Shown: positions 25,227 through 33,334 of the stretch, in pieces
Layout of the letters: every line of letters starts with the position of its first letter
Position numbering within the stretch: position 1 is the stretch's first letter
Origin: Falsiroseomonas sp051860665
GTDB taxonomy: Bacteria > Pseudomonadota > Alphaproteobacteria > Acetobacterales > Acetobacteraceae
Length of the DNA stretch: 64,000 nucleotides
NCBI RefSeq assembly: GCF_051860665.1
Contig: NZ_JBHYDM010000017.1
Coordinates: 25,713 to 89,712, forward strand
Direction of reading: 5' to 3'
Notes under the pieces: generated by a model
The model's database searches: none
What the model was told of the DNA's origin: nothing
The model's input: the letters and a program-made list of their open reading frames with translations, nothing else
Made by a program: the position numbers and the translations under genes

Positions 25227-26795
25227 ATGCCCGGCCTGGTGATGGATGGCGCTCGAACGATGCTGATCAGGGGTGGCTGGGTCCTCACGGATCCCACGAC
25301 AGGCGCGGTGCAGCGGGATGCCGCGGTGCGGCTTCTGGGCAACCAGGTGGCCGAGGTCGGCGATGCCGCCCGGCTGATGGCGGCCTATCCCGAGCTGCCG
25401 GTCATGGGCCAGGCGGATGCCGTGGTGATGCCCGGTCTGATCGACGCGCATTCGCATGGGCGCGGCCTGTCGCCGATCCAGAAGGGCGTCCTCTACGACT
25501 ATCTGGAGAATGCCTTCCTCGACTGGTCGTCGATGGTCTATCTGCCGAACGAGCTCTGCGCCGCGCTCTCCGCCGTGCGGCACCTGCGCATGGGCGCGAC
25601 GGCCATCCACCACACCGGCTGGAACGACGAGGGCCCGCGGGCGCTGGAGGAAGCGCAGGCGGCGATCAATGCCTATCGGCGCGCCGGCATCCGCCTGGCC
25701 TATTCGCCGGCGATGCGCGACCGCAACCGCTTCTGCGTCGATGAGCAGGGCTTCCTGGAAACCCTGCCGCCCGCCCAGCGCGCCTTCGTCGAGCCGCTGA
25801 CGCGCTACGACCCGGTGGCGATCCAGGACCAGTACATGGCGCTGTTCGAGGCGCTGCACGCGGCGCATGACGGGCCGATGTCGCGCATCTTCCATGGCCC
25901 CTCCTGGGCGCATGGCACCACGGATGCCTTCTTCGCCCGCATCCGCGAAAGCGCCGCGGCGCATGGCGGCCTGCCGATCCATATCCATACGCAGCAGACG
26001 CCGCACCAGCGCGCCTGGAGCATCAAGACCTACGGCCATTCGCTGGTCACGCATCTGGACCGGCAGGGTGTGCTGGGGCCGCGGACCACGCTGGGCCATG
26101 CGGTCTGGTTGAGCGAGGCGGATATCGAGCTGATGGCCGCGCGTGGCGCCTCCACCACCCATCACGCCTCCTGCAACCTGCATGTGCGCAACGGCATCTC
26201 GCCGATCTGGCACATGATCCGCGCCGGCGTGAATGTCGCCATGGGCATCGACGACAAGTCGCTGAACGATGACGACGATCCCTTCATGGAACTGCGCCTG
26301 GCCGCGACCCTGTCGCGCGTGCCGGATTTCGACCTGGGCGCCACGCCGGTGCTGACGGCGCCGCAGGTGCTGGCGATGGGCACGGTGAATGCCGCGCGCA
26401 CGCTGGGCTTCGCGCCGGAGCATGGCCGCCTGGTGCCGGGCGCGCCGGCCGATCTCGTCGTGCTGGACACCGCCTCCCTGCTGCGCGATCCCTGGACCTC
26501 GGACCGGCTGTCCATCCCGGACCTGGTGCTGTGGCGGGCCAAGGGACAGGACGTCACGGATGTCGTCGTCGACGGCAAGGTCGTGATGCGCGACCGCGCG
26601 ATCACGACGATGGATGTCGCCGCGCTCTACAAGGAAGTGCGGGATTACGTGGCGCGGCATGAGGCGGCGCCGGCGCCGCAGGCGCGCATCGACGGCATCA
26701 ATGCCGTGCGGCCCTTCTTCCACGAATGGCACCGCAGGATGCTCACCCATCTCGATGTCAGCGAGCCCTTCTACCGCATGAACGGCAGGGCCTGA
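25227..26795 (+). CDS. Amidohydrolase of the TRZ/ATZ (metal-dependent hydrolase) family
   Basis: Hydrolyses or deaminates a ring compound using a metal centre. About 522 residues from ATG 25227; ATG 25242 or 25260 is equally possible, and 25260 gives the typical MLIRGGWVL opening. The fold shows VVMPGLIDAHSHGRG (metal ligands His75 and His77), ATAIHHTGW, IHIHTQQTPHQ, TLGHAVWLSEADI and GIDDKSLNDDDDP with the metal-binding aspartate. The end carries PADLVVLD, closing the beta sandwich. The family covers 8-oxoguanine deaminase, s-triazine hydrolases and related enzymes; the substrate here is unknown. It leads an operon with a transporter and two other catabolic enzymes. Confidence 0.88.
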   Translation: MPGLVMDGARTMLIRGGWVLTDPTTGAVQRDAAVRLLGNQVAEVGDAARLMAAYPELPVMGQADAVVMPGLIDAHSHGRGLSPIQKGVLYDYLENAFLDWSSMVYLPNELCAALSAVRHLRMGATAIHHTGWNDEGPRALEEAQAAINAYRRAGIRLAYSPAMRDRNRFCVDEQGFLETLPPAQRAFVEPLTRYDPVAIQDQYMALFEALHAAHDGPMSRIFHGPSWAHGTTDAFFARIRESAAAHGGLPIHIHTQQTPHQRAWSIKTYGHSLVTHLDRQGVLGPRTTLGHAVWLSEADIELMAARGASTTHHASCNLHVRNGISPIWHMIRAGVNVAMGIDDKSLNDDDDPFMELRLAATLSRVPDFDLGATPVLTAPQVLAMGTVNAARTLGFAPEHGRLVPGAPADLVVLDTASLLRDPWTSDRLSIPDLVLWRAKGQDVTDVVVDGKVVMRDRAITTMDVAALYKEVRDYVARHEAAPAPQARIDGINAVRPFFHEWHRRMLTHLDVSEPFYRMNGRA

Positions 26796-26799
26796 CCCG

Positions 26800-27459
26800 A
26801 TGGTCGACTGGGGCTTCGTCGCCACCTATGGGCCGCATCTGGTGGAGGCCTGCTGGATCACGCTGACCATCAGCGCGGCCTCCCTGGCGCTGTCCAGCAT
26901 CCTGGGGCTCGGCATCGCGCTGGTCCGCATCGGGCCTGGCCGCGTCGGGCCGGGCCTGGCCTGGACCTATGTCTGGATCGTGCGCGGCACGCCGCTGCTG
27001 CTGCAGCTTTTCGCCATCTACTACGCCGTGCCTGCCGCCGGCATCCGCGTCGGACCCTGGGAGGGTGGCATCATCGCGCTGTCGCTGAATTCCTCCGCCT
27101 ATTTCGCGGAGATCTTCCGCGGCGCGATCCGCGCCGTGCCCGCCGGGCAGCGGGAAGCGGCGCTCGCCATCGGCATGATGCCCGCCCAGGCGATGCGCCG
27201 CATCGTGCTGCCGCAGGCCGCGCGCCCGGCCCTGCCGCCCTATATCGGCCAGGCGACGACGCTGCTGAAGAACTCCTCCCTGGTCTCCGTCATCGCCGTG
27301 CCGGACCTGATGCTGACGGCGCAGAGCATCTACTCCTCCACCTACCGGGTGGTGGAGGTCATGGTCATGACCGGCCTGCTGTACCTGCTGATGACCAGCC
27401 TGTTGCAGATCGCCCAGACGGTGCTCGAGCGCCGGCTCGGCTACTACACGGTGAAATAG
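26800..27459 (+). CDS. Amino-acid-type ABC transporter permease
   Basis: A 219-residue inner-membrane permease of the HisM/GlnP type (polar amino acid uptake). It has about five membrane segments and the cytoplasmic coupling loop SAYFAEIFRGAIRAVPAGQREAAL-like, seen as FRGAIRAVPAGQREAALAIG, which contacts the ATPase. An early WTYVWIVRGTPLLLQLF is typical of the family. The start is 4 bases after the amidohydrolase stop and the ATPase begins directly at the next base after its stop. Confidence 0.93.
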   Translation: MVDWGFVATYGPHLVEACWITLTISAASLALSSILGLGIALVRIGPGRVGPGLAWTYVWIVRGTPLLLQLFAIYYAVPAAGIRVGPWEGGIIALSLNSSAYFAEIFRGAIRAVPAGQREAALAIGMMPAQAMRRIVLPQAARPALPPYIGQATTLLKNSSLVSVIAVPDLMLTAQSIYSSTYRVVEVMVMTGLLYLLMTSLLQIAQTVLERRLGYYTVK

Positions 27460-28200
27460 ATGAGCGTCGTATCCTTCGAGGGCGTCTGCAAGCGCTTCGG
27501 CACGGCGGAGGTGCTGCGCGACATCACGCTGGACATCGCGGAGGGCGAGGTGGTGACCGTCATCGGTCCCTCCGGCGCCGGCAAGTCCACGCTGCTGCGC
27601 TGCGTGAACCAGTTGGAACGGCATGACAGCGGCCGCATCCTGATCGATGGCGAGCCGATCGGCCGCGGCCAGCGGATGCGCGACCTGGCGCGGCTGCGCC
27701 AGCGCGTCGGCATGGTGTTCCAGTCCTTCAACCTGTGGCCGCATCTCTCGGCGCTCGGCAATGTCATGGAGGGGCCGCGACAGGTGCTGGGGCTGCCGCA
27801 GCGGGAGGCCGAGGCGCGCGCCGGCGCGCTGCTGGAGCGCGTCGGGCTCTCCGCCCATGCGGCGAAGTATCCCGCGCAGCTGTCCGGCGGCCAGCAGCAG
27901 CGCGTCGCCATCGCCCGGGCACTGGCGATGCAGCCGCGCGTGATGCTGTTCGACGAGGCGACGAGCGCGCTGGACCCGGAACTGGTCGGCGAGGTGCTGG
28001 CGGTGATGACGCAATTGGCCGCCGAGGGCATGACCATGATCGTGGTCACGCATGAGATGGGCTTCGCCCGCGAAGTGGCGCATCGCGTCGTGCTGATGGC
28101 GGAAGGCGCGATCGTCGAGCAGGGCCGGCCGGCCGAGTTCTTCGCGGCCCCAAGGGAAGCCCGCAGCCGCGCCTTCCTCGGCAAGGTGCTGAAGGCGTGA
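27460..28200 (+). CDS. Amino-acid-type ABC transporter ATP-binding protein
   Basis: The ATPase partner of the preceding permease, 246 residues. Walker A is GPSGAGKST, the Q-loop reads VFQSFNLWPH, the signature is LSGGQQQR, and Walker B is VMLFDEATSALDPE with a following switch histidine in VVTHEMGF. The LERHDSGRILIDGEPI segment is typical of GlnQ/HisP. Its stop overlaps the GTG start of the enolase-superfamily gene by 4 bases (GTGA). Confidence 0.95.
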   Translation: MSVVSFEGVCKRFGTAEVLRDITLDIAEGEVVTVIGPSGAGKSTLLRCVNQLERHDSGRILIDGEPIGRGQRMRDLARLRQRVGMVFQSFNLWPHLSALGNVMEGPRQVLGLPQREAEARAGALLERVGLSAHAAKYPAQLSGGQQQRVAIARALAMQPRVMLFDEATSALDPELVGEVLAVMTQLAAEGMTMIVVTHEMGFAREVAHRVVLMAEGAIVEQGRPAEFFAAPREARSRAFLGKVLKA

Positions 28201-29321
28201 GCCGCATCGCGGCGGTGGAGCCGCATCCGCTCCGCCTGCCGCCCGAGACTCCCGGCGGGCGGCAGGAGGAGTGCTTCCTGCTGCGCATCGTCACCGAGGA
28301 TGGCCGCGAGGGCTGGGGCGAGGCGCATGGCAGCCCCTGGCTCTGCCATGCCGTGGTGGAAGCCCCCGTCACCCATGTGACCGCCCAGGGGCTGCGCCAC
28401 ATCCTGCTGGGGCAGGATGCGGCGGATGTGCCGGCACTGCGGCGGCGGATGGAGAAGGGCACGCAGTGGATCGGGCGCGACGGCGTCGTGATGCAGGCCA
28501 TCGCGGCGGCGGAGATCGCGCTCTGGGACCTGGCGGGCCAGCGTGCCGGGCTGCCGCTGGCGCGCCTGCTGGCCGCCGCGCCGCGCAGCGCCCTGCCCTG
28601 CTATGCCAGCGCCAAGGTCGCCGCCACGCCGGAGGGCACCGCCGTGCGCATCGCGGCGGAACGCGCCGCCGGCTTCGCCGCGCACAAGATCGGCTGGCCG
28701 CCCTTCGGCGCCTCGCTGGACGGCGACCTCGCCTTCCTGGAAGCCGCGCGCGATGCCGCGGCGCCCGGCGCGCTGCTGATGGTGGATGCCGCCCAGGCCT
28801 TCGACGAGCCGACGGCGCTGGCCCGCGCACGCGCCTTCGCCCGCTTCGACCTGGCCTGGCTGGAGGAGCCGCTGGATCGCGACGACCTGGACGGCCAGGC
28901 CCGGCTGCGCGCCGCCAGCCCCGTGCCGATCGCAGCCGGCGAGGGCGAATGCGGGCTACCCGGCCTCACCCGCATCGCGAGGCTTGTGGACGTGCTGCAG
29001 CCCGATGTGACGCGCTGCGGCATCCTGGCCGCGCTGGCCGCCGCCCCGCTGGCGCCGCGCGTCTGCAGCCATTCCTTCACCACGCTGCTGAACGTGGTGG
29101 CCCATGCCCATGCGCTGGCCGCCATGCCGAATGGCTGGATGCTGGAATGGCCGGTGCGCGGCCTGGCCATGTGGGAGGCGCTGTTCCCCGGCGCCGCGCG
29201 GCTGCGCGACGGCCACTTCACCCTTCCCCAAGCCGCGGGCCTCGGCCTGCGGCCCGATCCCGCCGCGCTGGCCCGCCATCGCATGCCCAGCCTGCCCGAC
29301 CCCGATTTGCGAGTGCCTTGA
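28197..29321 (+). CDS. Mandelate racemase/muconate lactonizing enzyme family protein
   Basis: An enolase-superfamily enzyme that abstracts the alpha-proton of a carboxylate, 374 residues. Metal ligands are Asp197 (MVDAAQAFD), a glutamate of the EEP motif near 223 and one of GEGECG near 249. A His-Asp dyad is present: Asp270 in LQPDVTRCG and His292 in VCSHSFTT, as in the mandelate racemase and acid-sugar dehydratase subgroups. The KxK motif is reduced: Lys164 is kept in AHKIGW but the first lysine is replaced by alanine. The GTG start overlaps the ATPase stop by 4 bases. The substrate is unknown. Confidence 0.88.
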   Translation: MSRIAAVEPHPLRLPPETPGGRQEECFLLRIVTEDGREGWGEAHGSPWLCHAVVEAPVTHVTAQGLRHILLGQDAADVPALRRRMEKGTQWIGRDGVVMQAIAAAEIALWDLAGQRAGLPLARLLAAAPRSALPCYASAKVAATPEGTAVRIAAERAAGFAAHKIGWPPFGASLDGDLAFLEAARDAAAPGALLMVDAAQAFDEPTALARARAFARFDLAWLEEPLDRDDLDGQARLRAASPVPIAAGEGECGLPGLTRIARLVDVLQPDVTRCGILAALAAAPLAPRVCSHSFTTLLNVVAHAHALAAMPNGWMLEWPVRGLAMWEALFPGAARLRDGHFTLPQAAGLGLRPDPAALARHRMPSLPDPDLRVP

Positions 29322-29322
29322 G

Positions 29323-30654
29323 ATGACACAACGCCGGCAGATGACGCTCGGTCTTTTCGTCGAACCCTATGGCCGCCACGTCGCCGCCTGGCGCCACCCG
29401 GCCGCCACGCGGATGGCCGGGATCGACTTCGGCTACTACCGCGACCTGGCGCAGCTCGCCGAATCCGCCTGCCTGCACTTCATGTTCATCGCCGATACCA
29501 ACAATGTCTGGGCGGATATGGACTTCTTCAGCCGCAGCGACCGCGGCGCCATCCTGGACCCGATGCAACTGCTGCCGGCGCTGTCGCAGGTGACGCAGCG
29601 CATCGGGCTGATCGCCACCACCTCCACCACCTATACCCAGCCCTATCATGTCGCCCGCAGCTTCGCCTCGCTGGACCAGTTGAGCGGCGGCCGCGCCGGG
29701 TGGAACCTCGTCACCTCCATGTTCGCGGCGGAGGCGCAGAACTTCTCCACCCCCGTGCAGATGCCGCATGGCGACCGCTACGCCCGCGCCGAGGAATTCG
29801 TCGATGTGGTGCGCGGCCTGTGGTCGAGCTGGGAGGAGGATGCCTTCCTGCATGACCAGGACAGCGGCCTGTTCTTCGACCCGGCGCGCCTGCATATCCT
29901 GCACCACGCCGGCGAGCATTTCCTGGTGCGCGGCCCGCTGAACGTCCCGCCTTCCCCCCAGGGCCAGCCGGTGATCGTGCAGGCCGGCTCCTCCGATGCC
30001 GGGCGGGACCTGGCGGCGCGCACGGCGGAGGTGGTCTTCACCATCCAGCAGACCCTGCCCGCCGCCCAGGCCTTCTATGCCGACCTGAAGGGCCGCATGG
30101 CCACCTTCGGCCGCAGCCCGGACCAGCTGCACATCATGCCGGGCTGCTTCATCATGGTCGGCCGGACGGAAGCCGAGGCGCGGGAGAAGTTCGAGGAGCT
30201 GCAGGCCCTGGTGCATCCCAAGGTCGGCCTGTCCCTGCTCTCCACCCTGCTCGGCGGCATCGACCTCTCCGCCTATCCGCTGGATGGCCCGGTGCCGGAC
30301 CTGCCGGAGACCCAGGCCGGCAAGGGCCACCAGGCCACGCTGCTGGATCGGGCGCGGCGCGATGGGCTGACCATCCGGCAGCTCTACCTCGCCACCATGG
30401 GCGGGCGCGGACACTGGGAGCTGGTCGGCACGCCCGCGCAGATCGTGGACCAGATGGAGGAACGCTTCCTGGCCCATGCGGCGGATGGCTTCAACATCAT
30501 GCCGCCCTTCCCCGGTGCGCTGCGGGAGATCGTGGACCTCGTGATCCCCGAGCTGCGCCGTCGCGGCCTGTTCCAGGACGCCTATGCCGGCACCACGCTG
30601 CGCGCGAATCTCGGCCTCGCCAAACCCGGCCGCCCCAAGAAGGAGCCCCGCTGA
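29323..30654 (+). CDS. LLM class flavin-dependent oxidoreductase (NtaA/SnaA/DszA-like)
   Basis: An FMNH2-dependent monooxygenase, 443 residues from ATG 29323. It opens with a LGLFVEPYGRHVAAWRHP beta strand, has LSQVTQRIGLIATTST, LDQLSGGRAGWNLVTS, the FVDVVRGLWSSWEEDAF segment and the nucleotide-binding VQAGSSDAGRDLAARTAEVVF, all typical of the NtaA/SnaA/DszA group that oxidises nitrilotriacetate, EDTA-like or sulfone substrates. The enzymes need a separate FMN reductase, and none is nearby. It follows the enolase-family gene directly and overlaps the binding-protein gene by one base. Confidence 0.92.
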   Translation: MTQRRQMTLGLFVEPYGRHVAAWRHPAATRMAGIDFGYYRDLAQLAESACLHFMFIADTNNVWADMDFFSRSDRGAILDPMQLLPALSQVTQRIGLIATTSTTYTQPYHVARSFASLDQLSGGRAGWNLVTSMFAAEAQNFSTPVQMPHGDRYARAEEFVDVVRGLWSSWEEDAFLHDQDSGLFFDPARLHILHHAGEHFLVRGPLNVPPSPQGQPVIVQAGSSDAGRDLAARTAEVVFTIQQTLPAAQAFYADLKGRMATFGRSPDQLHIMPGCFIMVGRTEAEAREKFEELQALVHPKVGLSLLSTLLGGIDLSAYPLDGPVPDLPETQAGKGHQATLLDRARRDGLTIRQLYLATMGGRGHWELVGTPAQIVDQMEERFLAHAADGFNIMPPFPGALREIVDLVIPELRRRGLFQDAYAGTTLRANLGLAKPGRPKKEPR

Positions 30655-31445
30655 TGCGCCTCACCCCGCGTTCCCGCCTGCTCGCCCTGGCCGGCCTGGC
30701 CCTGGCCCCCGCCCTGGCCGCGCCCCGCCTGGCGCGGGCGGACCTGGCTTCGGTCCGCCGCGCCGGCGTGATGCGCATCGCCACCACCGGCACCCGCGTG
30801 CCCTGGACCTATACCGACCAGAACAACCGCCTGACCGGCTACGACATCGCCTGGGGCGAGCTGATCTGCGCCGATCTCGGCCTGCGCGCCGATTGGTCCA
30901 AGCTGGATTTCCGCGGCATGCTGCCGGGGCTGCTGGCCGGGCAATACGATGCCGTCATGTCCGGCGTCACCATCACCGAGCAACGCCAGCAGACCTTCGC
31001 CTTCTCCGAACCCTATGCCTATGACGACACGGTCGCCGTGGTGCGCGCCGACAATGCGCGGGTGCGGGAGATGGCGGATCTGCGCGGCCTGGTCGTCGGC
31101 GCCGGCACCGGTTCGCAGCAGGAGAGCATCGCCAAGGCCATCCCCGGCGTGCGGGAGGTGCGCAGCCTGCCGGGCTTCACCGACCTGATCCTCAATATCC
31201 GCACCAATCGCATCGATGCCATGGTGACCAGCGGGCTCGCCGCCTCCCACTACCTGGCCACCACGCCCAATTCCGGGCTCCGCATCGCCGGCAGCGGCGT
31301 GGAGCCCGCCTTCCAGGGCGTGGTGCTGCGCAAGGGGGAGCCGGAGATGGAGGCGGCGGTGAGCGGCGTCATCCGCGCCCGCAAGGCCGACGGCACCTAC
31401 CGCCGGCTGTTCCGGGAGCATTTCGGCATGGACCCTGCGCGGTAG
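30654..31445 (+). CDS. Periplasmic amino-acid-type solute-binding protein
   Basis: The substrate-binding component of an ABC importer, 263 residues. The N-terminus is a signal peptide with an Ala-rich cleavage region (APRLARADL, near residues 23-31). The mature protein shows the family pattern: VMRIATTGTRVPWTY, LTGYDIAWGELICADLG, QYDAVMSGVTITEQRQQTFAFSEPYAYD and IDAMVTSG. It is the last gene in the operon, separated from its permease and ATPase by two enzyme genes. Its stop is only 6 bases from the convergent threonine aldolase stop. Confidence 0.9.
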   Translation: MRLTPRSRLLALAGLALAPALAAPRLARADLASVRRAGVMRIATTGTRVPWTYTDQNNRLTGYDIAWGELICADLGLRADWSKLDFRGMLPGLLAGQYDAVMSGVTITEQRQQTFAFSEPYAYDDTVAVVRADNARVREMADLRGLVVGAGTGSQQESIAKAIPGVREVRSLPGFTDLILNIRTNRIDAMVTSGLAASHYLATTPNSGLRIAGSGVEPAFQGVVLRKGEPEMEAAVSGVIRARKADGTYRRLFREHFGMDPAR

Positions 31446-31451
31446 AGGATC

Positions 31452-32519
31452 CTATCCGCGGGCGAGTGCGGCGCGGATGATGCCGAGCGCGTCCTCGATC
31501 ATCGGCGCCGTCACATCCAGATGCGTGCAGGCGCGCAGACGCCCGCCCAGCAGGGACAGGGCCAGGCCCTCCATCCGCACCCGCCGCACCAGCTCCGTGG
31601 CCGCGACGCCGGTGCCGGGTATGGTGAAGAAGACCAGGTTGGTGTCGGGGTCCTGCACCTCGACGCCTTCCATCTGCGCCAGGCCGCGGGCGAGCGACTT
31701 GGCATTGGCGTGGTCCTCGGCCAGCCGGTCCACATTGTGGTCGAGCGCGTAGAGGCACCCCGCCGCGCAGATGCCCGCCTGCCGCATGGCACCGCCCAGC
31801 CGCTGCTTCCAGCGCCAGGCCTCGTCGATGAAGTCCGCGCTGCCGCAGAGCACGGCGCCGAGCGGGGCGCCGAGGCCCTTGGTGAAGTCGAGCCAGACGC
31901 TGTCGTACCCCGCGACCATATCGGCCGGCGCGACGCCGGCGGCGACGCAGGCATTCATCAGCCGGGCGCCGTCCATATGCGTATTGAGGCCCGCGCCATG
32001 GGCGATGGCGGCGATCTCATCCAGCGTGGTCTTGGCCCAGACGGCGCCGCCGCCTGTATTCGCCGTCTGCTCCACCTCCACCAGCCGCTGCGTCGGCGTG
32101 TGGCGCGACTTGCCGCGCAATGCGCCACGCAGGGCATCGGGCGAGTACATGCCGCGCGGGCCGGTCAGGGGAAGAATCTGCACGCTGCCGAGGGCGGCAT
32201 GGGCGCCGCCCTCGCTGGTCAGGATATGCGCGGTTTCATGGGCGATGATCTCCTCGCCCGGGCGGCAATGCACCAGGGTCGAGGCGACGTTGCACATGGT
32301 GCCGGAGGGCATGAAGACCGCAGCCTGCTTCCCCATCAGCGCCGCCATGCGGTCGCAGAGCGCATGCACGGTGGGGTCGTCGCCATGCTGCTCGTCGCCG
32401 ACCTCGGCGCGCATCATGGCATCCAGCATCGCCGGCGTCGGCTTGGTCTGGGTGTCCGAATAGAGGTTGATGCGGACGGGCGGCGCGCCGGCGGGCGGGC
32501 GTTCGGGGGCGTGGACCAT
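31452..32519 (-). CDS. Threonine aldolase family PLP enzyme
   Basis: A PLP-dependent fold-type I lyase of the low-specificity threonine aldolase/beta-eliminating lyase family, 355 residues. It has NLYSDTQTKPTPAML, VGDEQHGDDPTV, FMPSGTMCNVAS, HMDGARLMNA (the aspartate and arginine that bind PLP), and the Schiff-base lysine in LDFTKGLGAPLGAV. Such enzymes split threonine or allo-threonine into glycine and acetaldehyde. It is not part of the catabolic operon, as it lies on the other strand. The first 15 residues are not family-like, so a later start is possible. Confidence 0.9.
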   Translation of the reverse strand: MVHAPERPPAGAPPVRINLYSDTQTKPTPAMLDAMMRAEVGDEQHGDDPTVHALCDRMAALMGKQAAVFMPSGTMCNVASTLVHCRPGEEIIAHETAHILTSEGGAHAALGSVQILPLTGPRGMYSPDALRGALRGKSRHTPTQRLVEVEQTANTGGGAVWAKTTLDEIAAIAHGAGLNTHMDGARLMNACVAAGVAPADMVAGYDSVWLDFTKGLGAPLGAVLCGSADFIDEAWRWKQRLGGAMRQAGICAAGCLYALDHNVDRLAEDHANAKSLARGLAQMEGVEVQDPDTNLVFFTIPGTGVAATELVRRVRMEGLALSLLGGRLRACTHLDVTAPMIEDALGIIRAALARG

Positions 32520-32574
32520 GCGGCGGGGCTCCGGCGTTTGTGCCGGCGCACTCCGCTATGGGTGCCGGGCTACG

Positions 32575-33222
32575 TCAAGTCGCGCTGGCCATGTGATGCT
32601 TCGCCCAGAGCGGCGCGATGGCCGGGCGCCGCGCCACCGCCTGGGCCAGGGCCTCGATCCGCGGCAGGTGGGCCGGGGTCCAGACGCGGCCGCCGGCCCA
32701 GCGGGACAGCACGGCGATATAGAGATCCGCCACGCTGAAGCGCGTGCCGAGCAGATAGGGCGAGGCCGGATCGCCGGTGAGGCCCGCATGCGCCTCGATC
32801 ACCCGCATCACGTCGCGCGCCATCTCCTGCGCCCGATCCTTCAGCGCCTGGTGCTGGTCCGGCGTCACGCCGAAGCGGGCCGGATAATCCCAGCGGGTGA
32901 TCTGCGGATAGAATTCGCCGGCCAGCAGCGCCATCCAGCGCAGCGCCCGGGCCCGGCCGGAATCGCCCGGCGGCGGGAGCAGGCCGGGATGGATATCGGC
33001 CAGCGTCACCAGGATGGCGAGGCTTTCCGTCATCACCGTGCCATCCGGCAGGATCAGCGTCGGCAGCCGGCCCATGGGGTTGATGGCGCGATAGTCCGCG
33101 CGCAGCTGGTGGTCGCCCTCCAGCGGCACCTCGCGCAGTCCCACCGGGGCGCCGACCTCGGCCAGCGCCATCTCGACAGGGGCGGAGCCGGAGCCGGCCT
33201 CGCCATAGAGGATGTAGGACAT
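32575..33222 (-). CDS. Glutathione S-transferase family protein
   Basis: A 215-residue soluble transferase with the thioredoxin-like N-terminal domain (MSYILYGEAGSGSAPVEMAL, INPMGRLPTLILPDGTVMTESLAIL, the ES of the glutathione site) and an all-helical C-terminal domain with SPYLLGTRFSVADLYIAVL. The start at ATG 33222 is chosen because the upstream extension to 33420 is not GST-like and runs into the divergent gene. Its exact substrate cannot be deduced. The 112-base gap to the TraB-like gene holds both divergent promoters. Confidence 0.92.
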   Translation of the reverse strand: MSYILYGEAGSGSAPVEMALAEVGAPVGLREVPLEGDHQLRADYRAINPMGRLPTLILPDGTVMTESLAILVTLADIHPGLLPPPGDSGRARALRWMALLAGEFYPQITRWDYPARFGVTPDQHQALKDRAQEMARDVMRVIEAHAGLTGDPASPYLLGTRFSVADLYIAVLSRWAGGRVWTPAHLPRIEALAQAVARRPAIAPLWAKHHMASAT

Positions 33223-33334
33223 GTGTCGCAGCATGCGCGAAGTGGCGGCGGCGCGTAACACGCAACGGCGTGAAGCCGCGCGCCTGCCATGCGATGCTTC
33301 GTTCCGGAGTGGGCATCCGTGCGGAGGGCGAGGC

